Below are positions 54,953-63,463 of a stretch of DNA of 64,000 bases, piece after piece. A program made the translations under genes and the position numbers. Source of the DNA: Chloroflexota bacterium (GTDB lineage Bacteria; Chloroflexota; Chloroflexia; Chloroflexales; Herpetosiphonaceae). Numbering within the stretch: position 1 is the stretch's first letter; each line of letters opens with the position of its first letter. The notes under the pieces are model-generated. The model had not been told where the DNA came from. It saw nothing but the letters and a program-made list of their open reading frames with translations, and made no database searches. The DNA lies in the NCBI GenBank assembly GCA_020161265.1, contig JAIUOC010000005.1:186001-250000 (forward strand), in the 5' to 3' direction.

Positions 54953-55742
54953 TCTGATCAGTTTGCCAATTGAGCCGTAACTGAAACCGCCGCAAGACTG
55001 CCAGAATTGGCTTGCCAAAGGCCATAATCAGCAAAACATTGAATAAGGCTCGTGTGGCATCCCAACCAAGCGAAGTTAGCAGATAAAAGGCCCAATAGCG
55101 TTCTAAGGTTGGGCCAAGCCCCAAACCTGGTTGCCAGGAAATTGCGCTTTCACCAGCGCTAAATGGCCAAAATGTCAGGTTCATCAAGCCGCCGAAGAGC
55201 AAGCCCCAAACCCAGCCAAATATTGCTAGCATGACGACTTCACCCCAACCAGCATCGGCCAATTTCAACCAGCGTTTGAGCGGCAGCAACAAGGCGGTGC
55301 TTAATCCCAACCAGCCCATTGCCAACATCTGAAACGGCATCCATGGGCCAATGCCTGCCACCAACAAGGCCGAAACTGCTAAACTCAGGCTGCCTAGTAA
55401 AAATCCAAAGCGCCCACCATACACAAAACCCGTCAAAATGACCAAAAAGAAAAAGGTTGGGCTATCACCCGGGCCAGCAGGCAATCGTAGCACTGCATTG
55501 ATCGCCACCAACATGCCCAAGGCTGCCACCACCCGTGAGTTCATCGCATGCGTATTCAGATCCGCCAGAATAATCCCAAGCAATAATGGCCCGAGCAACA
55601 ACATAATCAAAGGCGCATCGGCAGCATGATTATCGCCCGCCTGAACTTCGCTTAGAAAAAATGGATAAAAAAAGGCAACCAGCCCGATCAGACTGGTTAC
55701 CCCAACTAACACACGACTAGCAAATGGTGTGGCTCGGTTCAT
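54933..55742 (-). CDS. ECF transporter S component (possible corrinoid/cobalt-related substrate binder)
   Basis: An integral membrane protein of 269 residues with about six helices. The pattern LNTHAMNSRVVAALGMLVAINAVLRL, FFFLVILTGFVYGGRFGFLLGSLSLAVSALL and ALFNVLLIMAFGKPIL matches the S components of energy-coupling-factor importers. Next to cobalamin genes, a CbrT-like vitamin B12 role is attractive, but the substrate is not proven. The A and T components are not in the window; a shared module elsewhere would be needed. The stop of rluD overlaps its ATG as ATGA. The last residues (DQSIEQRT) and the stop come from a repeat end. Confidence 0.82.
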   Translation of the reverse strand: MNRATPFASRVLVGVTSLIGLVAFFYPFFLSEVQAGDNHAADAPLIMLLLGPLLLGIILADLNTHAMNSRVVAALGMLVAINAVLRLPAGPGDSPTFFFLVILTGFVYGGRFGFLLGSLSLAVSALLVAGIGPWMPFQMLAMGWLGLSTALLLPLKRWLKLADAGWGEVVMLAIFGWVWGLLFGGLMNLTFWPFSAGESAISWQPGLGLGPTLERYWAFYLLTSLGWDATRALFNVLLIMAFGKPILAVLRRFQLRLNWQTDQSIEQRT

Positions 55743-56710
55743 GAAACAGCTTCAATCAATGGGTCGGGATAGACAATTGTTTCGTAGCGGGTGCGCAAGG
55801 TCGTCAAAATTTTCTCTAATTCGACTGGCAGCGGCACTTCCCACGAGCGCCATTCGCCAGTGCTTGGCAGGCGAAAGCCCAAATGGTAGGCATGCAAAAA
55901 GTGGCGTTCGATGCCAAAGGTTTCTTTGGGCTTGCGATGACCATACAGCGCATCATTTAAAATAGGCCGATTGCGATAGGAAAAATGCACCCGAATTTGA
56001 TGGGTGCGGCCTGTTTCGAGGGTTGCACGCACCAACGAATAGGGGCCAAGCACCTCTAGCACTTGATAATGAGTAACCGCATAGCGCCCTTCAGGCATCA
56101 CCATCATACGCAAACGGTTATTGGGGTTGCGGCCAATTGGCGCATCGATTGTGCCAGTTGGTTCACGCCAATGGCCTTCGACTAGTGCCAGATATTTTTT
56201 ATGCATGCGCCGTGCCATCTGTTGCTCAGTTAGCATCATGCGTGCTTGATCATGCTTGGCAATCACCAATAACCCTGAGGTTTCTTTATCCAAGCGATGC
56301 ACGATGCCAGGCCGCAAATCGCCGCTCGTGGTCAAATGCGGATAGCGATAGAGCAAGGCATTGACTAATGTGCCATTTGTATGGCCAGGCGCAGGATGCA
56401 CGACCATGCCTGCTGCCTTGTTGACCAACAGCACATCATCATCTTCGTAGATCACATCAAGCGGCAAATCTTCGGCCACGATATCGGTCGGCTTTGCCAG
56501 CGGCAAAAAGATCTCAATCTGATCGCCAATTTGTACTGGCAAGCTCGCTTTTGCGCCACGCCCATTGACTCGAATGTGTAAATCGGTAATTAATTGTTGA
56601 ACATACGTCCGCGATAAATCTGGCATATTGGCAGAAACAAGCCGATCTAAACGTTGGCCTGCTTCTGCTTCGCCCACCTGAATCGTGGTTAAATTGGCCG
56701 TTGGCTCCAT
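55739..56710 (-). CDS. rluD: RluD/RluA-family ribosomal large-subunit pseudouridine synthase
   Basis: 323 residues. N-terminal S4 RNA-binding domain (GQRLDRLVSANMPDLSRTYVQQLI), then the synthase core with HPAPGHTNGTLVNALL and catalytic Asp141 in GIVHRLDKETSGLLVIAK, KKYLALVEGHW, and ETGRTHQIRVHFSYRNRPI. It converts uridines in 23S rRNA to pseudouridine, and the length and S4 domain favour the RluD group. AGAGGA precedes the ATG. It is upstream of, and coupled by overlap to, the ECF S component, an association with no obvious functional reason. Confidence 0.94.
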   Translation of the reverse strand: MEPTANLTTIQVGEAEAGQRLDRLVSANMPDLSRTYVQQLITDLHIRVNGRGAKASLPVQIGDQIEIFLPLAKPTDIVAEDLPLDVIYEDDDVLLVNKAAGMVVHPAPGHTNGTLVNALLYRYPHLTTSGDLRPGIVHRLDKETSGLLVIAKHDQARMMLTEQQMARRMHKKYLALVEGHWREPTGTIDAPIGRNPNNRLRMMVMPEGRYAVTHYQVLEVLGPYSLVRATLETGRTHQIRVHFSYRNRPILNDALYGHRKPKETFGIERHFLHAYHLGFRLPSTGEWRSWEVPLPVELEKILTTLRTRYETIVYPDPLIEAVS

Positions 56711-56734
56711 CGCTCAATCCTCTGCTGTGCTGGG

Positions 56735-57088
56735 TTAACTATTGGCGGCCTCAATTGAAAGCGCTGCATACGGCAACACCTCTAGCCGCTCGATTGGAAT
56801 TGGCTTGCCAGTTTTAAGGCAAATGCCATAAGTGCCATGATCGATTCGATCAAGCGCAGCTTCAACCTCGCCAATCAAGCGTTGGCGATCTTCAATTAAG
56901 GCAAAATTCTTTTCACGCTCAAAAATATCCGAGGCATCATCGGCAATATGATTACTAACCCCAAACTCAGCATCTTGATTGAGCTGGTTGGTGGCCTCTT
57001 CCAAACGCTGAACTTCTTCATTCAGATGGTTATGCATATCGTGCAAGCGCTCTTTGAAATAACCTAATTGTGCTTTTGATAAAGTCAT
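56735..57088 (-). CDS. TraR/DksA-like protein lacking the zinc-finger cysteines
   Basis: 117 residues from ATG 57088 (GGGAG upstream). N-terminal coiled-coil (LGYFKERLHDMHNHLNEEVQRLEE), the acidic coil-tip-like region HIADDASDIFEREKNF, then the DksA C-terminal motif GTYGICLKTGKPIPIERLEVLPYA. DksA uses four zinc Cys (or substitutes) in this part; here only Cys90 is left and the final CxxC is replaced by SIEAANS. Zinc-poor DksA variants are known. It may still reach the RNA polymerase secondary channel through the coiled coil. The regulatory role is inferred. Confidence 0.85.
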   Translation of the reverse strand: MTLSKAQLGYFKERLHDMHNHLNEEVQRLEEATNQLNQDAEFGVSNHIADDASDIFEREKNFALIEDRQRLIGEVEAALDRIDHGTYGICLKTGKPIPIERLEVLPYAALSIEAANS

Positions 57089-57249
57089 CGGGTACTCCCA
57101 CACAAATTTTAAGCCAGGATTATAGCACGCCCATGGGCAAGACTCTAGCCATGAACTGCGATTTTGCTCGAATCTTGTAGAGATCTAACGCTTTTGCTGC
57201 TTGTGTGGATGGATCGTGGCGCTATTGTACACGATATTTAGCTATATGC

Positions 57250-58323
57250 TTAGTGACTAGCCCATTCTAAAAACCAATAGGGTTGGACGGGAGTCAAAGC
57301 ACGATCTTCGCCAGTTGCCAGGGTATATTCCATCAAGCCATCATAGCCATGGATAAAGAGAAAATGCTCGCCATCAGGATTCCAGGCTGTGCGACCATCG
57401 TCAATATTTTGCGCTAAGGGCTTCAAGGCTCCATCGCTGGCAGTGACTTGCCATAATGAAACTGGTTCGCCGTGAGCGCTGGCAATCTTGACCCCTAACA
57501 ACACTTCCCACCAAGCCAAGCTTGGTTCTGCGCCGCCACCAATTGCGCCAGGCCCACCGCCAACCGTCATCACAATGCTGCTGCCATCAGGCGCCCAGCG
57601 CGGGGCGACAATTGATTTGAAGGGCGGATCTGGCTGGCCCAACGGCTGGGCATTGCTACCATCAAGTTTGGCTAGCATCAACGAGGGAAAGCCAATTTCA
57701 ACATTCGGCTGAACATAGACCATCTGTTGACCATCGGGCGAAAGTGCAGGCGTAGTTGCACCTTCAACCACGACTGTTTCTTGATTGCTACCCAAGGCAT
57801 AGCGTGCGACGGCAATTTCTTCGCCAACGAATTGGTTTTTCGCATCGAGCAGCGTGCGACGGCGAGTCAAATATAACGATTGATTATCGCTAGCCCAGCT
57901 TGGCTCACTTAATGAAACATCGATGTTGCCATAGGCCAAAAGGCTGCCTTTGCCAGTGGCTGCATCGATTCCACAGACAATACTCGATTGCAACCACGGA
58001 ATCGCCAAATCAATTGGTGGCAACATCAACGAATAGGCTAAGGTTTTACGATCATGCGACCATGCAGCATCACGAATTAAGGTGCGTTCCTTGACAGTGG
58101 TCAATTGACTAGCCTCTGTGCCATCGCCATTGATCGACCACATATTGCCTTCGAGGCCGACGATCACTGGTTTGATGATCGGCGCAGTATCAACACAATA
58201 GCCAGCCAAGTTAGCAGCATCGGGTGCTGTTGGAACTTGAGGAGCAGTCGTAACGCTGTTTGAGGCCGCGCCACAGCCAGCTAAACCAACAATTAAACCA
58301 ACAATTAAAAGCTGTTTTTTCAT
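57250..58323 (-). CDS. Lipoprotein with TolB/WD40-like beta-propeller repeats
   Basis: 357 residues with signal peptide and lipobox GLAGCG, then a propeller built from repeats of the form A-W-S-x-D-x-x-x-L-A-Y-x (DAAWSHDRKTLAYSL, EPSWASDNQSLYLTRR, TPALSPDGQQMVYV, APRWAPDGSSIVMT, RTAWNPDGEHFLFI). The repeats match PD40/TolB-type blades. The protein is presumably tethered outside the membrane. It may bind a partner protein or glycan; nothing more specific is visible. No operon partner is on the same strand within 70 bases. Confidence 0.85.
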   Translation of the reverse strand: MKKQLLIVGLIVGLAGCGAASNSVTTAPQVPTAPDAANLAGYCVDTAPIIKPVIVGLEGNMWSINGDGTEASQLTTVKERTLIRDAAWSHDRKTLAYSLMLPPIDLAIPWLQSSIVCGIDAATGKGSLLAYGNIDVSLSEPSWASDNQSLYLTRRRTLLDAKNQFVGEEIAVARYALGSNQETVVVEGATTPALSPDGQQMVYVQPNVEIGFPSLMLAKLDGSNAQPLGQPDPPFKSIVAPRWAPDGSSIVMTVGGGPGAIGGGAEPSLAWWEVLLGVKIASAHGEPVSLWQVTASDGALKPLAQNIDDGRTAWNPDGEHFLFIHGYDGLMEYTLATGEDRALTPVQPYWFLEWASH

Positions 58324-58350
58324 TATGATTGTGCCATTTGATTAAAACAA

Positions 58351-58377
58351 ACCGCTGAGTGTTTTGCACTCAGCGGT
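58351..58377 (-). terminator. Rho-independent terminator of the 5'-nucleotidase gene
   Basis: A perfect 11-bp stem (58351-58361 with 58367-58377) and a 5-base loop. On the minus strand it is followed by TTGTTTTAATC. It lies 26 bases past the nucleotidase stop codon. Confidence 0.85.
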
Positions 58378-58402
58378 ATTGTAACGCGTTTTACTAAGTT
58401 CG

Positions 58403-61021
58403 TTATTTGCCAACTAATGGCAGATAAAGCTTGTTGTTGACCACCGTGACCACAAAGGTACGTTCGAAGGTGTCTTCGCCATCATCAACGGTAACCGTGA
58501 TGGTAGTTGTACCAGTTTGGCCGACGGCTGGAGTCAAGCTCAAGGTGCGTTCTGAACCAGTGCCAACAATTGAAATATTGGCATTTGGTACCAAGGTCGT
58601 GTTTGATGATTCAGCGGTAACGGTTAAGTTGACGGCTGCATCATCAATATCGGCCACGGTAAACAGAATTGGCCCAAGGGTTGAATTGACGTTGATCGTT
58701 TCATCCATAAAGGCCGAAAGCTCAGGTGCATCGTTAACCGCATTGACGGTCAGGGCAACGGTCTGGGTATAGGCTGAAACGCCATCCTGAATAAAGAAGT
58801 TCAGGTTGGTTGTGCCCGAAGCATTCAAGACTGGAGCAATTGTAAAGGTACGGGTATAAACGTTGGTTGCGCCAGTTTCCACAATATCAGCATTGGCAAC
58901 CAAATCTTGGTCATCCGAGAAGGCTGTAATCGTAATATCGCTGGCTCTAGTGTCGCTATCGATTATGCCAATATTAAGCGTGACCGAAGCATCTTCATCG
59001 GTGGTCAGGCTGGCAACGCTGTTGGCAGTTGGCTTATCGTTCACCACCACCACAAAGGTATCGCTGGCTGAGCCTTGACCATTAACTCGAATTTGAATGG
59101 TAACTGTGCCTGTACGTCCAGCCACTGGCGTGACCGTTACCGTTCGATTGATACCACTGCCAGTCAAAACAATATTGGCATTTGGCACCAAAGTAGTGTT
59201 TGATGAAGTTCCGGTCAAGGTTACGGTGGTGGTATTGGGGTCGGTCACCAACCGTGGATCAGTAATCATGAAGTTCATGGCCCCAGTCGTGCCATCCTTG
59301 GGAATATTCCGATCGTGAATATCCTGGATCTGGGTTACATCAAGCAAGCGATCTTGGATGCTGGGGATAATTGGTGTCGTTTGGCTGATATACTCCAACA
59401 CCACATCGGCCATAACCGCCAAGGTTGTGCCTTTGCCATCGTTGAGCATGGTATAGCCATCGCCACCAGCGTTAGTAAAGTCGTTGGTCGCGAGGGTATA
59501 GATTGAAGTGGTATTTGAAAGCACCTGCGTGCCGTTATCCAAGGTGATCGATTGAATTTGTTGGCCGATGGCCTTTGATGAATCGAAGGTCACTTTGAAG
59601 CCCGAAATTTGCGGGAAGCGACCATTTGCCCCAGGCAACGCGCCCAAACCAAATTCCATTGCTTGCCACAATTGGCCACCAGTAACGGTTCGGGTTACCA
59701 CTGTATTGCCGAATGGTAAGACCGCATAGATATCGCCTAACACCAAATCATAGCCTGGGCCAGTTGGGTAGCCGACGCTCGCACGCCGTAAGTTGCGATT
59801 GATTGGCGTGTAGGACGATGGCAAGGTATCGCGCAAGCCACCACCATTGGTAAAGGCAATTTGGGTGCCATATTTGACCCGCATGGCATCGGTTACCAAG
59901 TTGCCCAATGGCACTTCAGCAACCCGTTCGACGTTGTTGCCACGAGTGAAGAAGCCACTAGTCGTACCAATCGGAGTGTCAAATTGTTGCGCCAATTGAG
60001 CACGATAAGGAGCCAACATGGCTTCAATCGCAGCAACTTTAGGCACGTTGGCGGTTGGCGTAACAAAGGTAGCACTCTTGTTGGTTACGGTTTCGGTCGT
60101 GGTATCGTAGGTCAAATTAACCTTAAGATACTGCAAACCTTTGCTCTTGTTTTCGGTAACCAACGCCCCGTTGATCGTATTTTGGAAGTTCAAGTCGGTG
60201 TGATCGCCTAAGATCAAATCGAAGCCAGTCACGCCGTTGGCAAAATCGATCAATGGGCCTTGATTTGGGGCAGTGATCCCTTTGTGGGTAATTGCCACAA
60301 ATACATCAGCGCCTTCAGTTTCGGCTTGGGCTTTGGCTGCCATAGCTCCAGCAACTGAATCGGTAATTTGAATTGGCCCAAAGTTGCCTGGCTTGACCAA
60401 GCTTGGAGCTTCTTCGTTGACCAAACCAATGACCGCAACTTGTACGCCTTGGAATTCAAAAATTTTGTAGGGCGCTACACCAGTCAACACGCCAGTGGTG
60501 TTGATCAAGTTGGCTGCTACATACTGAAAAGGAATTCCATTGTTGTAGATTGAGCTAGGGGTTAATGGACTGGTTGGCGAGCCAGCCAATTCGATCATTT
60601 GTTGCAAGTGAGCAACACCACGGTCGAAGTTGTGGTTGCCAAAGGTATTCACCTGAATACCCATCATGCGTTGGGCCAACACAGCGGGCACTTCATCGAA
60701 CATCCCCGAAAGCGGAGGAGTAGCCCCAAAGTCATCGCCAGCAGTTAAGGTAATGGTGTTGGGGTTAGCAGCGCGATCAGCATTCCAATAGGTTGCAATC
60801 GTCGAGGCTCCCCCAGCTGCTGGTGTACCACTTGGGTCGAGTTGCCCGTGCCAGTCGGAAACATTCAACAATTGAATATCGACAATAGCAACCGGCGCGG
60901 CACTGGTCAAGGTTGAGCTGAGCGGAACAAGCGCACTCAAAATGGCGCAGAGGGCAACAAGGACAAGTAGTTTTCGCTTCGTCATAACCAGGTGATGACA
61001 GAGGTTTGGCACCTTTGCCAT
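58403..61021 (-). CDS. Secreted 5'-nucleotidase/UshA-family metallophosphatase with tandem beta-sandwich repeats
   Basis: 872 residues. ATG 61021 has GGAGGAACG directly before it and leads to a second basic-hydrophobic stretch (MTKRKLLVLVALCAILSALVPL) that acts as the export signal. The calcineurin-like domain has LLNVSDWHGQLDP, TAGDDFG, FGNHNFDRG and ITHKG; GDHTDLNF follows. The 5'-nucleotidase C domain has LGNLVTDAMRVKYG, FTNGGGLRD and TNDFTNAGGDGYTML. Three beta-sandwich (cadherin/Ig-like) repeats follow, each with a NTTLVPNANI- or DLVANADI-like segment. The C terminus is KLYLPLVGK, a pattern I associate with secreted Chloroflexota proteins. It is likely to release phosphate from external nucleotides. 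Confidence 0.92.
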   Translation of the reverse strand: MAKVPNLCHHLVMTKRKLLVLVALCAILSALVPLSSTLTSAAPVAIVDIQLLNVSDWHGQLDPSGTPAAGGASTIATYWNADRAANPNTITLTAGDDFGATPPLSGMFDEVPAVLAQRMMGIQVNTFGNHNFDRGVAHLQQMIELAGSPTSPLTPSSIYNNGIPFQYVAANLINTTGVLTGVAPYKIFEFQGVQVAVIGLVNEEAPSLVKPGNFGPIQITDSVAGAMAAKAQAETEGADVFVAITHKGITAPNQGPLIDFANGVTGFDLILGDHTDLNFQNTINGALVTENKSKGLQYLKVNLTYDTTTETVTNKSATFVTPTANVPKVAAIEAMLAPYRAQLAQQFDTPIGTTSGFFTRGNNVERVAEVPLGNLVTDAMRVKYGTQIAFTNGGGLRDTLPSSYTPINRNLRRASVGYPTGPGYDLVLGDIYAVLPFGNTVVTRTVTGGQLWQAMEFGLGALPGANGRFPQISGFKVTFDSSKAIGQQIQSITLDNGTQVLSNTTSIYTLATNDFTNAGGDGYTMLNDGKGTTLAVMADVVLEYISQTTPIIPSIQDRLLDVTQIQDIHDRNIPKDGTTGAMNFMITDPRLVTDPNTTTVTLTGTSSNTTLVPNANIVLTGSGINRTVTVTPVAGRTGTVTIQIRVNGQGSASDTFVVVVNDKPTANSVASLTTDEDASVTLNIGIIDSDTRASDITITAFSDDQDLVANADIVETGATNVYTRTFTIAPVLNASGTTNLNFFIQDGVSAYTQTVALTVNAVNDAPELSAFMDETINVNSTLGPILFTVADIDDAAVNLTVTAESSNTTLVPNANISIVGTGSERTLSLTPAVGQTGTTTITVTVDDGEDTFERTFVVTVVNNKLYLPLVGK

Positions 61022-61399
61022 CGTTCCTCCTTTCGTGGAACGACAATGATTTATTAAGAGTGTTGGCTGATTTGACACAATCTATTGTACTCGATCTTAA
61101 TAACCGAGCAACTATTAGAATTATTTAATGGCTGGTTAAATTTAGGTTATGGTTAGGCCTTAAAGCTAAATATTTGATGAGAATGCCAAAATACTCTAGG
61201 AGCGGTTTCAGCAGCGATTATGAGAAAAATTGTTGCCAACGAGCACCAATCGTAGCTATTTTTTAATCTTTCTGCTGGTGAATTATGTTGACGAAATCTG
61301 CAAGCCTTGGTATCCTCCCCCGCCGATACACCATGCATTGTGTATTGCATCCTAGTTTCGATGGTGGCTCCATGTTGAGCCTGGTTTTCTGGAGGTTCC
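61022..61399. other. Gene-free region between the divergent nucleotidase and M23 peptidase genes
   Basis: 378 bases, AT-rich in the middle. A TTGACA (61072-61077) with CTTAAT 18 bases on could start the plus-strand transcript, but it is far from the gene. The last 100 bases before 61400 show no repeat or hairpin I trust. No open frame with a credible start was seen. Confidence 0.35.
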
Positions 61400-62530
61400 A
61401 TGGTGAAACGGACACTGCGCTCGGTGTTGTTTGGGGTTATCGGGGTCGCGGTGTTGCTGGGGTTTGCTCAATCGGCACAGGCCGAAGGCAAGCCAACGTT
61501 GTATCTACCAACGCCGCCAGGCCAAACGTGGGAAGTGATTCAAGGCTATAACTGCGGGACACACGACGGTTGGGGCCGACTCTCGTTCGATTTGGTCAAT
61601 ACCGAAGGCGATACGTATGGTGCACCAATCTATGCCGCAGCCGATGGTACAATCTTTTTCTGGACAGGCCGCTCTGGTTCGCTGATTCTCTCTCACGGTG
61701 ATGGCTACTACACGATGTATTCACACTTATCATCGTGGATCGAAGCACCAGTTGGCACTTCGGTCAAGCGTGGTCAATATATCGGCAACGCAGGCGCGAC
61801 TAATCCCTCACCCACAGTTCCCCACTTACACTTTACCTTTTTCCGCGGCGATGGCGCATATGCCTACAATCGCCAACCAGTGGCTTTAGCCTTTGCCGAA
61901 GGCCACGACTTTCCGGATACTGGCAAATGTAATCAATATGCTGGCACGCAATTAGTTGCTAATGGCGAAGCCGATAATGTTGCGCCAACCCTCGAATGGG
62001 CTGGCCCAGCCGAACGCACCTGGGTCAACAGTGGGCGGCTCGATTGGCAATTAGCCGATAATCAAAGCATCCTTGGCTTTAGCCAAAATTGGGATGCCCC
62101 CGCCGCGACTGAAAAACCGCAGTTTGCCGCCAACACAGGCTTCCTTGAGTTGATCACAGGTCAACATACCGCCTATGTGACGGCGTGGGATGCCGCTGGC
62201 AATCAAGCAAGCTTCCAACGGGAAATCTGGTTTGATCCAACTGCGCCCAGTTTGCCAACTACGACCGTGACCGAAAGCCTCAAGCTCAACGGCAGCCAAG
62301 CCAGTTTGGTGCTCAATTGGCAAGCAGCTAGCGATGCCGATTCAGGGATCAAGGGCTATCAAGTCTATTTTGGCACTGATCCGTTGGGGACAAGCGAATG
62401 GTTTGTGGCTGAGCAACAAGTTGATGTTGGCTTGCGCGAACCAGGCTTCTACTACTTCCGCATCCGCAGCGAAGATAACGCCCATAATTTCAGCGAATGG
62501 ACAACCCTGCAAACGGTGCAAATTAATTAA
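61400..62530 (+). CDS. Secreted M23-family peptidase with a C-terminal fibronectin-like region
   Basis: 376 residues. GGAGG lies before the ATG, followed by a signal peptide (LRSVLFGVIGVAVLLGFAQSAQA). The LytM/M23 domain (about 35-165) holds the zinc site: a His in YNCGTHDGWG, Asp in FDLVNTEGD, and HxH in VPHLHFTFF. Two further beta-sandwich parts follow (VAPTLEWAGPAERTWV..., then SLPTTTVTESLKLNGSQAS... resembling FN3). Members cleave peptide cross-bridges in cell walls, either the cell's own or a prey's. The three parts are typical of exported lytic enzymes. Confidence 0.9.
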   Translation: MVKRTLRSVLFGVIGVAVLLGFAQSAQAEGKPTLYLPTPPGQTWEVIQGYNCGTHDGWGRLSFDLVNTEGDTYGAPIYAAADGTIFFWTGRSGSLILSHGDGYYTMYSHLSSWIEAPVGTSVKRGQYIGNAGATNPSPTVPHLHFTFFRGDGAYAYNRQPVALAFAEGHDFPDTGKCNQYAGTQLVANGEADNVAPTLEWAGPAERTWVNSGRLDWQLADNQSILGFSQNWDAPAATEKPQFAANTGFLELITGQHTAYVTAWDAAGNQASFQREIWFDPTAPSLPTTTVTESLKLNGSQASLVLNWQAASDADSGIKGYQVYFGTDPLGTSEWFVAEQQVDVGLREPGFYYFRIRSEDNAHNFSEWTTLQTVQIN

Positions 62531-62666
62531 ATCAAGCAGTTAATTTCCTGCGCTTAACCGCATATCAGCGATCTCCACAAACGTGCTAGCCGAGTGTCAT
62601 TGCCAAGCGGGCTGATGACCTTTATACTCAGTTTATCCCCGTCTAGCCTTTGGGAGGATCGCTGAT

Positions 62667-63458
62667 ATGGTGTTCTTTGGGATCGTCTTGCTGATCGCGG
62701 CTGTTATCTGCTTCTTTTTCGCCCGCAGTCAATCCAATAAATTGGCCGATCTGAATGCTACCGACACGTATACAACCCAAATGTTGCATGATTTGCATAA
62801 AAAAGTTGTAGCAACGCTCGGGGCCGAGGCGCTGGCCGAACCCTGCGAAATAGAAGGCCAAGTGAGCTGCGATAATCCATTGGTCGCCCCGATTTCAGGT
62901 CAAACCTGTATTGCCTACCGTTTTTCGTTAACTCGCGAATATAGCGAAGTTGTGCATGACACCGATAACGAAGGTCGCAAACGTACCCGTACCCAAACTG
63001 GCAGCGAAACGATTAAATCTGAGGAAGAGTGCGCCTATTTTTGGATCAACGATAATCTTGGCAAGGTCTGGGTTGACCCAACTGATGCAGAGATTGAGTA
63101 TGAAGCGGGCCAAAATATTCTGCTGCCTTCGCCGGATAAAGCCTCGATTCTGCATTTTGGCGATTTTGAATTTGCCGCGCCAGCCTCAAACAATGGTGCT
63201 CGCCGCACCACTGGCTATCGTGCTCAAGAAGAGCTTTTTACCGATGATGGGCGAGCCTACATTCTTGGTTGTGTGACCGATGACGAGGGTGAGCCAACCA
63301 TCGCCTACCACGAAAAGAAGCTTGATCGTATGATGGTTAGCCGCAAAACTGAACGCGAATTGGCCAATAGCGCTGCTGGTTGGTCACGCAATCTCTATTA
63401 TGGTGCTGCTGGCTCAGCCGTGGCTGGCATCATCTTCACGATTTGGGGTTTGTTGTAA
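62667..63458 (+). CDS. GIDE-domain membrane protein without RING finger
   Basis: 263 residues. Hydrophobic N-terminal helix (FFGIVLLIAAVICFFFA) and C-terminal helix (GAAGSAVAGIIFTIWGLL), with a soluble middle that matches the GIDE domain of eukaryotic mitochondrial ubiquitin ligases (VKCDNPLVAPISGQTCIAYRFS-like; here VSCDNPLVAPISGQTC). GTRTQTGSE-like basic/acid patches occur before KVWVDPTDAEIEYEAGQN. There is no RING motif, so no ligase activity is implied. Bacterial homologues exist but their function is unknown. GGGAGG precedes the ATG. Confidence 0.85.
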   Translation: MVFFGIVLLIAAVICFFFARSQSNKLADLNATDTYTTQMLHDLHKKVVATLGAEALAEPCEIEGQVSCDNPLVAPISGQTCIAYRFSLTREYSEVVHDTDNEGRKRTRTQTGSETIKSEEECAYFWINDNLGKVWVDPTDAEIEYEAGQNILLPSPDKASILHFGDFEFAAPASNNGARRTTGYRAQEELFTDDGRAYILGCVTDDEGEPTIAYHEKKLDRMMVSRKTERELANSAAGWSRNLYYGAAGSAVAGIIFTIWGLL

Positions 63459-63463
63459 TAATC

